DNA from: CAYXEN01 sp964464035
GTDB taxonomy: Bacteria; Krumholzibacteriota; Krumholzibacteriia; WVZY01
Length of the DNA: 17,098 nt
Direction of reading: 5' to 3'
Assembly: GCA_964464035.1 (NCBI GenBank)
Contig: CAYXEN010000059.1
Span: forward strand, 1-17,098
Part shown: piece after piece, positions 8,611-14,907 of the stretch
Numbering within the stretch: the stretch's first letter is position 1
Layout of the letters: each line of letters begins with the position of its first letter
Notes under the pieces: model-generated
Seen by the model: only the letters and a program-made list of their open reading frames with translations
The model's database searches: none
Told to the model about the DNA's origin: nothing
Position numbers and translations under genes: made by a program

Positions 8611-10098
8611 TCAATTCCCCGCTTCGGCTATCCGAGAAAACTTTACACGCGGCAGTTCGTCAAGCTTTATTTGCGCGTTCCTCGCATCGTCGCGCGTATC
8701 GAAGGGTCCCACGTAAACCCTGAACCATTTCCCCTTGTTTCCAAGATCGACCTTCGAAATGAACGCGGGGAATCCCTTGCTCATGAGATAGCCGGCGTCG
8801 TTCTTCGCTCTCGCGATCGTACGGAAGGAACTTATGTGCACGAGAAACTCTCCCCGCAGCGAGGAAAGATCCACGATCGTCGGTTCACCCCCGCGCGGCT
8901 CGGGTTTCTCGGATACTTCGGCGCCGGCATCGGACACGACGGGACTCTCCACCGGCTCTTTCGCCGGCGGTTGCTCCACGGCGGATTCCTTGCTCGTCTC
9001 CAGCGCCAGAGTCTCCGTTTTCGCTTCAGTGGTGGTCTCCGGAGGAAGCGTCGCCGCTTCGCCTCCGGGCAGGCTGTCGGACGCTCGTATGCTCGTTTTC
9101 CCGTATCCGCCCGCGAGTTCTTCGGTGGCGGGCGGCTCGACGTTCGACGGCGGCCTGGTTACATAAAACCAATAGATGAGAAAGACGACGAACAAGAGTC
9201 CCAGCACGGCCGTGATGACTTTGGGCAACATGGAACTCCCGCCCTCCTCGACGGGGGTCACCCCCCGAAACTCCGCTTCGCCCGCTCCTTCCGTCGTTCC
9301 GCCGACTTGAGCCGTCGCCCCGGTGGGCTCCTCGGCCGGCGGCGGGCCGGCCTGTTCTTTATCCTCTCTCGTCTGGATTATCTCTTCGATTTCTTCCCGA
9401 GCGGGGATTTCCTCCACGCCTGCGGGTGCGGAGATTTCTTCGCCCGAGGTCGTCACGTCGATCTGCGCCACCCTGGCGCCCTCGATCTCCTGGAGTCTCG
9501 GTTCGCTCGATGCGAGCGCTCCTCCCCGGCCGGAAGAAGTCACGTACAAGATCTTTTTCAAGTGCAAGGCCAGAGGATGAACGTTCCCATCATCGTCTTC
9601 CAGGGGGCCGCTCATTATGATGCACTTGCTTTGGTTTCTCATGTAGCTTTCGATGTCCTCGAAGGCCTCCATCGAGAACGGCATCCGGTTCGAGACGGGA
9701 AAAGATCCGACTCCTATCACTCTTATGTCCGCAACGTTCTGTGCAACGCTGCCCAGGGAAGTTCCGTACAGGATCGTGTCCAGGAAACCCATGGCGCCGG
9801 GGTCGGGGACGACGCCGCTCATTCCAGGGGACGTGTAGTCACAGTCGACGAGGTAGACCGGACTGAATCGCGCGGAACAGGCATTGGCTACGAGGTAACC
9901 TATGTGATCCCTTATTTCCTTGTCCTCATGCCTGGAGAGAAGGTAATAGATGCCGGGTCCGGCCTCGGACTCGCCGGCGAGAAAAGTGACTATGGCCCGC
10001 AAGGGCTCGAGGAGTTTTTCAGGAATTCTTCCCGATGAGACTGCTTCCTTGAGAATCCCCGGAGGTGCATGAAAATGGAAAGTCGAGAATTCCTTCAT
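8611..10098 (-). CDS. SPOR-domain membrane protein with an N-terminal degenerate BY-kinase/MinD-like domain
   Basis: This 495-residue protein has three visible parts. Residues 45-190 resemble the cytoplasmic ATPase fold of CpsD/Wzc-type tyrosine kinases: VYLVDCDYTSPGM (81-93) matches the VLLVDADLRRP Walker A' region, GFLDTILYGTSLGSVAQN (104-121) matches the following helix, and CIIMSGP (159-165) matches the Walker B strand. The place for a P-loop (about 50-70) has no GxGKT. An acidic linker leads to one transmembrane helix (290-314). A Pro/Glu/Thr-rich linker then leads to a C-terminal SPOR domain (about 415-490; FLVHISSF and WFRVYVGPF), which binds denuded peptidoglycan. The topology is N-in/C-out. 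The start ATG at 10098 follows GGAG; an in-frame TTG at 10149 would add 17 unconvincing residues. The gene symbol and exact function are unknown. Confidence 0.8.
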   Translation of the reverse strand: MKEFSTFHFHAPPGILKEAVSSGRIPEKLLEPLRAIVTFLAGESEAGPGIYYLLSRHEDKEIRDHIGYLVANACSARFSPVYLVDCDYTSPGMSGVVPDPGAMGFLDTILYGTSLGSVAQNVADIRVIGVGSFPVSNRMPFSMEAFEDIESYMRNQSKCIIMSGPLEDDDGNVHPLALHLKKILYVTSSGRGGALASSEPRLQEIEGARVAQIDVTTSGEEISAPAGVEEIPAREEIEEIIQTREDKEQAGPPPAEEPTGATAQVGGTTEGAGEAEFRGVTPVEEGGSSMLPKVITAVLGLLFVVFLIYWFYVTRPPSNVEPPATEELAGGYGKTSIRASDSLPGGEAATLPPETTTEAKTETLALETSKESAVEQPPAKEPVESPVVSDAGAEVSEKPEPRGGEPTIVDLSSLRGEFLVHISSFRTIARAKNDAGYLMSKGFPAFISKVDLGNKGKWFRVYVGPFDTRDDARNAQIKLDELPRVKFSRIAEAGN

Positions 10099-10208
10099 CT
10101 TTTCCAATCTCCGATCGACGTTCGGCCGGGGGCCCAGCGCCGGTTGCAATACTCGGTTGCGATGCTTTCACCGGTTCTTAACCCTTTTTGCTCAACATTG
10201 CAACAGAT
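10099..10208 (-). other. Intergenic spacer between selA and the SPOR gene with repeated GTTGCRAT motifs
   Basis: The 110-bp spacer carries three copies of a short motif. On the plus strand these are CGGTTGCAAT at 10141-10150, CGGTTGCGAT at 10154-10163 (13 bp start to start, one mismatch), and the inverted ATTGCAAC at 10197-10204. No gene or clear terminator is seen. Possible minus-strand promoter boxes are weak (a TTGCAA followed 17 bp later by TAAGAA). Operator-like binding sites are conceivable but unproven. Confidence 0.35.
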
Positions 10209-11621
10209 TTATGCTCCTTTCAACAGCTCCCCGATGCCTGATACCAGCTCTTCATCCTGCCAGGGGAGGACGGTCCGCAGGTTGAAGACCAGAGTTCTTC
10301 CCCGGATCCTGGGGATCAAGACGGGGGACGCGCCGCGCATCTTCTTCGCGAGCCTCTCCGCGGCGTCCCCGCTCGGGCAGTTCACGGCGACGCCCACACC
10401 CGGCAATCGCTCGCGGGCGAAACTCCCGCCCCCGATCGCTGCGTCGTCCTCGACCACGGAGACGGCATAGCCTTCGCCGCTTGCTCCGCGAAGCTTGTCG
10501 GTGATCTTCCCCGCCCTCTCCATGAGTTCTTCGATCGGGCAAAACACTTGCCTCAGAACGGGTAGTTTCTCGATCGGATCAGCGAAGAGATAGGCGCGCA
10601 GGACCGCCTCGAGCCCGGCGATGCATATCTTGTCCACCCTGAAAGCCCTCCGCAGAGGGTTTTTCCGAAGCTCGTCCACGACCGCTCTCTTGCCGAGAAT
10701 TATGCCCGCCTGGACTCCGCCCAGCAGCTTGTCGCCGCTCATGCAGACGCAGTCGGCGCCGGAGGCGAGCACCTTTTCCAGGGTCTTCTCGCCGGGGAGC
10801 CCGCGGGAAGCGAAATCGAAGAGCGCGCCGCTGCCCAGATCGTACACGGCCAGGCAACCCTTCTTCGCGGCGAGCGAGACGATTTCCTCGAGCGAAGCCT
10901 CGTGGGCGAAACCTTCAATCTCGTAGTTGCTCCTGTGCACCTTGAGTAGAATATCCCCTTTCTTCGCCGCTTCTTCGTAATCCTTTATGTAGGTCCGGTT
11001 CGTCGTGCCGACCTCCACTACTTCCTCGGCCGCCTTCGCGAGTATCGCCGGAAGGCGGAAGCTCCCTCCGATCTCGACCAATTCCCCCCTGGATACGATG
11101 ACGCGGCCCGGCGGCGAAAACGTATCTACGACGAGGTGGACGGCGGCCGCATTGTTGTTTACGACCATCGCCGCCTCGGCTCCGGAGGCGGTCACAAGAA
11201 GTCGAAGCAATGTTTCCGCCCTCGGTCCCCTCTCACCCCGCGCGAGATCGTACTCGAGCGTCACGTAATTCCCGGACGCCTCGGCCATCGCCTCGATCAC
11301 GTCGTCGCCGAGTATGGCTCTTCCCAAGTTCGTGTGCAGGATCACGCCCGTCCCGTTTATCACCTTGCGCATCCCCCCGTCCTTCAACTCGTCGAACATG
11401 ACTCGCGCGCTGCCCTCCACGAGCCGGAAGACTTCCTCCCTGGAAAGCCGCTTGCTCTTCGACCTGAGGGCGGTGCGGACATCGTCCACGACACCGCGCA
11501 GGAAGGTGGTCCATGGAAAGGAGGGATACTCGTCCCGAAGAACGGAGATCGACTCGGAGCGAAGAATCTCGTCGATCGGGGGGATCGAGCGCAGGTTGTC
11601 GGGGTTTTCACTCTTTCTCAT
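10209..11621 (-). CDS. selA: L-seryl-tRNA(Sec) selenium transferase
   Basis: This 470-residue PLP enzyme (E. coli SelA has 463) converts Ser-tRNA(Sec) to Sec-tRNA(Sec) using selenophosphate, so the organism is expected to make selenoproteins. Visible motifs are KVINGTGVILHTNLGRA (86-102), RGELVEIGGSFRLP (178-191), EVGTTNRTYIKDYEEA, DLGSGALFDF, and CMSGDKLLGGVQAG (293-306), where K298 is the PLP-binding lysine. The start at 11621 was chosen because the protein then begins as SelA proteins usually do (a short stretch, then IPPIDEIL); the open frame extends 32 codons further up but crosses the candidate promoter and looks non-coding. A GAGG lies 10 nt before the ATG. No selB, selC or selD is in the window. 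Confidence 0.95.
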   Translation of the reverse strand: MRKSENPDNLRSIPPIDEILRSESISVLRDEYPSFPWTTFLRGVVDDVRTALRSKSKRLSREEVFRLVEGSARVMFDELKDGGMRKVINGTGVILHTNLGRAILGDDVIEAMAEASGNYVTLEYDLARGERGPRAETLLRLLVTASGAEAAMVVNNNAAAVHLVVDTFSPPGRVIVSRGELVEIGGSFRLPAILAKAAEEVVEVGTTNRTYIKDYEEAAKKGDILLKVHRSNYEIEGFAHEASLEEIVSLAAKKGCLAVYDLGSGALFDFASRGLPGEKTLEKVLASGADCVCMSGDKLLGGVQAGIILGKRAVVDELRKNPLRRAFRVDKICIAGLEAVLRAYLFADPIEKLPVLRQVFCPIEELMERAGKITDKLRGASGEGYAVSVVEDDAAIGGGSFARERLPGVGVAVNCPSGDAAERLAKKMRGASPVLIPRIRGRTLVFNLRTVLPWQDEELVSGIGELLKGA

Positions 11622-11643
11622 TATTATAGGGCCTCGATCCCTT

Positions 11644-11671
11644 ACTATCACAAGCATCGTAACGAGGTCAA
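11644..11671 (-). promoter_or_regulatory. Candidate promoter of selA
   Basis: On the minus strand TTGACC (11671-11666) and GATAGT (11649-11644) are separated by 16 bp, and the -10 is preceded by TG one base upstream (extended -10 form). Predicted transcription would start near 11637, leaving a leader of about 16 nt with a GAGG before the selA ATG. The -10 matches the consensus at only four of six positions. A better-looking TATAAT at 11628-11623 lies immediately before the ATG and would leave no leader. Confidence 0.45.
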
Positions 11672-11693
11672 TAAGTTTGCCGACGATGATTCT

Positions 11694-11711
11694 CTTGAGA
11701 ATTCTCTCAAG
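11694..11711. repeat. Perfect inverted repeat in the selA/amidase divergent region
   Basis: CTTGAGA (11694-11700) and TCTCAAG (11705-11711) form a perfect 7-bp inverted repeat around ATTC. It lies in the 232-bp divergent intergenic region, about 23 bp upstream of the candidate selA -35 box. Symmetry and position fit an operator, but no known regulator is recognised. The rest of the region toward the amidase is GC-rich and shows no clear promoter. Confidence 0.4.
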
Positions 11712-11853
11712 GTGCAATCCCTATCCCGATGACGCATCCAAGTTTTCCAGGATCGATGCGATTATCCGCCCGGCTCCCGGGGGATTCGGGATGGGGCGGG
11801 CGGCGGGCAAAGTTTGCTTGCAGGGCATGCTTGTTTTCTGGTATCGCATTAAC

Positions 11854-14145
11854 ATGATGCTCAAGAAAAGGCTAGCCATAGGATGCTTGATCCTTCTCAT
11901 AGCGGGTTGTGCGGCTCCGCCCAAGCGTAAGATCGACCTCCTCTACCGGGGATTGCAGGAATTCCTGCCGCCGTTCGACAGCTCCCTGCTCAGGGGAAGA
12001 GTCGTCCTGATAGACCCTGGGCACGGTGGGCGTTTCCGCGGAACCACAGGCCGCGACAGCCTGGAGGAAGCCTCGGTGAACCTCGGCGTGGCCCTCTACC
12101 TCGGCGGATTGCTCCGGGAGGCTGGAGCGGAGGTGCATTTCACGAGATCGGCGGACAGGGATTTCCTCACTCCCGCGGATTCATCCGTTGCGGCGGACCT
12201 CGCCAGAAGAGCGGCCATAGCCGATTCGATCCAGCCGGACATACTGGTCTCGATTCATCACAACGCGAGAAACGACCGCAATGCGGATGTGAACGAGGTG
12301 GAAACCTACTACCGCTTCGGGGATCCCGCCTCGCGCGATCTCGCCTTCGCCGTGCACCGCCATCTGATGAGGAACCTCGGCATCGGTTCAGGCGAGGTCA
12401 AGCAGGGCAATTACTTCATCCTGCGCTCGGTGCACGTTCCCGCCATCTTGGGCGAAGCGAGTTACCTGAGCAACCCGCGAGTCGAGGAGAAGCTGCGGAT
12501 ATCGGACAAGCAGAGACTCGAGGCGGAAGCGTATTTCCTGGGGATAGTCGACTACTTCGAGCGAGGCACCCCGCGCCTCGCCCCGGTGTCTCCGGGTGAT
12601 ACCACGGTAGCGGAAGTCCCGGTCGTGGCGTTCTCGGCGAGGGACGTCGGCGGCTTGGGGATCGACCCCGACGCGGTCCACATGGAACTCGACGGCCTGC
12701 CGGTGCAGGCGCGATCCAATGCGGCAGGCGACCTCGTAACCTACGCTCTCCCATGGGATTCGCCGAACGCGGATTACGCGGTCACACTCCGCGTGACCAA
12801 CATAATGGGCAACTCGAGCCCTATCGCGCGAATGCGGTTCGCGATCAACCTGCCACCCGAAAACGCTCTCTTCAGCGGCGTCCCGCCGGGAATACCCCGG
12901 CGCGGTGGAACGATCAGGGAGAGAGTCCTCCTGCTCGACCGCAGGGGGCTGAAGATAGCCGAAGGCACCGGCGTATCGATATCGACTTCCGCCGGCGACG
13001 CACCCGCGAGCGTCCGCGTTCGAAACGGCTTCGCCGAATTTCCCCTCACCGTCCCTCCCGGAACCGACGAGGTGAAGATCACCGTCTCCTGCATGGGCGT
13101 CGCTTTCGATCACACCATAAGTGCGGAAGCTTCTTCTTCGCCGCTGACCAGGATAGTCATAGTGGACGGGAAGACCGGCGCACCGATAAACGATGCTTCC
13201 ATTCGATCCGGGGATTCACTCATTCAAAGCGGTTCGCGCGGAGGCGACTATTTCATCCGCTCCTCCCCGCCCGCGGGACACCTGGCCGTACGAGCCCCCG
13301 GCTACGAACCGATAGACTCGCCCTGGCCTCCACCCGACACCATCTCCATGAGACCATGGTTCGACGGAGTCCTTCACGGCACCAGGCTCTTCATGGATCC
13401 CCGCGGCGAAGCGGCGGGCGCGATCGCGGGAAAACTCGGCCTGCAGGCGTCATACGTCAACCTCGAGGTGGCACGATACCTGGCGGGATACCTGCGCGAG
13501 GCGGGAGCCCGGGTCCTTCTCAGTCGCACCAACGAAGAGACGCCCACACCGCAGAACATAGTCGCCATGACCAACAGATTCCACGCGGACAGGTACATAG
13601 AGATCCGCCATGGTTTCGATCCCGGGAATTCGAGCGCCGAACCGACCGCACTGAGGGCTTTCTCCTTCCCGGGGAGCGGGAAGGGCGCAGAGATGGCCCG
13701 GCGAGTGGCCCGCGTGGCCGCTTCGATCTGCTCCATCGACACCGTCGAGATCGGCGAAACGGTCACCTACCCTTTGCAACAGACGGCCTGCCCGGCGGTC
13801 ATAGTGCAGCTGCCGAACATAACGGAGATACAGGAGGAACTTCGCCTCGACAAGCCCTGGTATCTCCGCCTCCAGGCGTACGCGTTGTTCGAGGGGATAC
13901 TCGCGCATTTCGGCGCGGACATCGACGGAAGCATCGAGGTAGTGATCGCGGACGACGATCCCTCCAACTGGCTGATCACGCTGGACGACACGTGGCGCCT
14001 CCTCACCACCGACAAGGGTGAAGCCGTGTTTTACGGGGTCCGCGAAGGAGATCACGAAGTGAGCGCCGCAAAGCACGCCCTGCGAATCACGAAGGAAATC
14101 GTCACGACGAAAGGCGCCAAAGGGCGGCTCGTCATAAAACCCTGA
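11854..14145 (+). CDS. Lipoprotein N-acetylmuramoyl-L-alanine amidase with a second, inactive amidase-like domain
   Basis: This 763-residue lipoprotein has a signal with lipobox LIAGC (C19). The first Amidase_3 domain (about 48-237) has IDPGHGG (H57), EASVNL (E72), SIHHN (H135) and GEASYLSNP (E201), the expected zinc ligands and catalytic glutamate, so it should cut the stem peptide from MurNAc. An Ig-like segment follows (about 255-335), then a region resembling a carboxypeptidase-regulatory domain (about 431-490). A second Amidase_3-like domain (about 510-686) preserves the fold motifs (VNLEVARYLAGYLREAGA) but has DPRGEA, ASYVNL, IRHG and VIVQL at the four catalytic positions. A short beta-rich tail closes the protein. 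The start ATG at 11854 gives the best signal peptide; an ATG at 11827 would add nine residues. No good ribosome binding site is seen. Confidence 0.9.
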   Translation: MMLKKRLAIGCLILLIAGCAAPPKRKIDLLYRGLQEFLPPFDSSLLRGRVVLIDPGHGGRFRGTTGRDSLEEASVNLGVALYLGGLLREAGAEVHFTRSADRDFLTPADSSVAADLARRAAIADSIQPDILVSIHHNARNDRNADVNEVETYYRFGDPASRDLAFAVHRHLMRNLGIGSGEVKQGNYFILRSVHVPAILGEASYLSNPRVEEKLRISDKQRLEAEAYFLGIVDYFERGTPRLAPVSPGDTTVAEVPVVAFSARDVGGLGIDPDAVHMELDGLPVQARSNAAGDLVTYALPWDSPNADYAVTLRVTNIMGNSSPIARMRFAINLPPENALFSGVPPGIPRRGGTIRERVLLLDRRGLKIAEGTGVSISTSAGDAPASVRVRNGFAEFPLTVPPGTDEVKITVSCMGVAFDHTISAEASSSPLTRIVIVDGKTGAPINDASIRSGDSLIQSGSRGGDYFIRSSPPAGHLAVRAPGYEPIDSPWPPPDTISMRPWFDGVLHGTRLFMDPRGEAAGAIAGKLGLQASYVNLEVARYLAGYLREAGARVLLSRTNEETPTPQNIVAMTNRFHADRYIEIRHGFDPGNSSAEPTALRAFSFPGSGKGAEMARRVARVAASICSIDTVEIGETVTYPLQQTACPAVIVQLPNITEIQEELRLDKPWYLRLQAYALFEGILAHFGADIDGSIEVVIADDDPSNWLITLDDTWRLLTTDKGEAVFYGVREGDHEVSAAKHALRITKEIVTTKGAKGRLVIKP

Positions 14146-14181
14146 GGGGATCGAGCGTCCCCGTGGACGCCTTGGCGCCTT
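14146..14181 (+). terminator. Hairpin-rich spacer after the amidase gene, weak terminator candidate
   Basis: Ten bases after the amidase stop, GCGTCC (14155-14160) pairs with GGACGC (14165-14170) around CCGT, a 6-bp GC-rich stem. An alternative stem pairs GGGGA (14147-14151) with TCCCC (14158-14162). In addition TTGGCGCCTT (14172-14181) is the exact reverse complement of AAGGCGCCAA (14111-14120) in the end of the amidase gene. None is followed by a T-run, so intrinsic termination is doubtful. Confidence 0.3.
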
Positions 14182-14208
14182 GACCCCTCTCGTTCGAATG
14201 AGTATCTT
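14180..14208 (+). promoter_or_regulatory. Candidate promoter of the TonB-family gene
   Basis: TTGACC (14180-14185) and TATCTT (14203-14208) are spaced by 17 bp, the optimal distance, with five of six and four of six consensus matches. Transcription would start near 14215, leaving a leader of about 15 nt that holds the GAGGGGG ribosome binding site. This would let the TonB-family gene be expressed independently of the amidase gene upstream. Confidence 0.5.
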
Positions 14209-14229
14209 TCGAGTACGAGGGGGACCACG

Positions 14230-14907
14230 ATGCCGCTCAAGATAGCCGAGAGAGACCGCCTCTACCGCAAGAGGGTTCTGTCTATAATCCCCCTGGTCTT
14301 GATGATCATTCTCTTCTTCTTCCTGGGTTCCGACTACGTTCCCTACGCGGAAATCGAAAAACAGCTTGGATGGAAGGGCGAGTTACGCGTGCTCCCCGAG
14401 ATAACGATCCTTCCGGACGACGACCCCTTCGAGACCTTCGTCAAGGACAGGAGGAGGCGGCCTTTGACTTCTCTCGAACTCAACGTCCTCGATGAAACCG
14501 GGCCGGAGAAGGGCGGAACAACCAAGAAGGAAGAGGAGGAGAGAAAGATAGAACTCCCCCAGAAGGGTCTCGATCCCGTTTTCACCCGTCCCTTGCACAC
14601 CAGCATTCCCTACAGCGAAGACTACGTGATTCTAAAGATGGTGCATCCGATCTATCCCCCGGACGAGCTCATGAACGGGATCGAGGGCGAGGTCACCCTG
14701 GAAGTGCTGGTGAACGAATCGGGAAAGGTGGAGAATGCGTGGGTTCTCAGTCTCATCGGCCCGATGAGTTTCGAGGAGTCGGCTCTGGATGCTATCAAAC
14801 AGTTCCTGTTTCAACCGCCGGTGCGCAACGGCGGCCCGGTCCCCATGACCATCGTTTTCCAGATAAGCTTCAGGATCACCGGCCCCCGCCGGTCGGCAGC
14901 GTTCTAG
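14230..14907 (+). CDS. TonB-family energy transducer-like protein
   Basis: This 225-residue protein has a basic N-terminus, one transmembrane helix (about 16-33, VLSIIPLVLMIILFFFLG), a charged periplasmic linker of about 95 residues, and a C-terminal TonB domain (about 130-220). The domain shows HPIYPPDELMNGIEGEVTLE, then VLVNESGKVENAWVL, ESALDAIKQFLFQPP and GGPVPMTIVFQISFRI. Such proteins transmit proton-motive force from ExbB/ExbD to outer-membrane transporters. The linker lacks the Pro-Lys repeats of classical TonB, and no exbB, exbD or receptor gene is nearby, so a structural or envelope-linking role is also possible. The ATG at 14230 has a good GAGGGGG ribosome binding site. Its last 32 bp overlap the convergent lipoprotein gene. 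Confidence 0.85.
   Translation: MPLKIAERDRLYRKRVLSIIPLVLMIILFFFLGSDYVPYAEIEKQLGWKGELRVLPEITILPDDDPFETFVKDRRRRPLTSLELNVLDETGPEKGGTTKKEEEERKIELPQKGLDPVFTRPLHTSIPYSEDYVILKMVHPIYPPDELMNGIEGEVTLEVLVNESGKVENAWVLSLIGPMSFEESALDAIKQFLFQPPVRNGGPVPMTIVFQISFRITGPRRSAAF

Noticed and set aside
8596..10038. Long plus-strand open frame antisense to the SPOR gene
   Set aside because: No motifs, and the minus-strand product has a membrane helix and SPOR domain.
11623..11628. TATAAT on the minus strand as selA -10 box
   Set aside because: It lies one base before the ATG and its best -35 partner is 19 bp away; it would give a transcript lacking the start codon context.
11314..11853. N-terminal extension of the amidase open frame over selA
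   Set aside because: It is antisense to selA coding sequence; the lipoprotein signal peptide starts at 11854.
11810..11853. Promoter for the amidase gene (TTGCAG followed by TATCGC)
   Set aside because: Spacing of 18 bp and only three of six -10 matches; too weak to annotate.
12753..14021. Plus-strand open frame of about 420 codons inside the amidase gene
   Set aside because: Composition is Arg/Pro/His-rich, typical of a frame shadow, and the amidase frame carries all recognisable domains.
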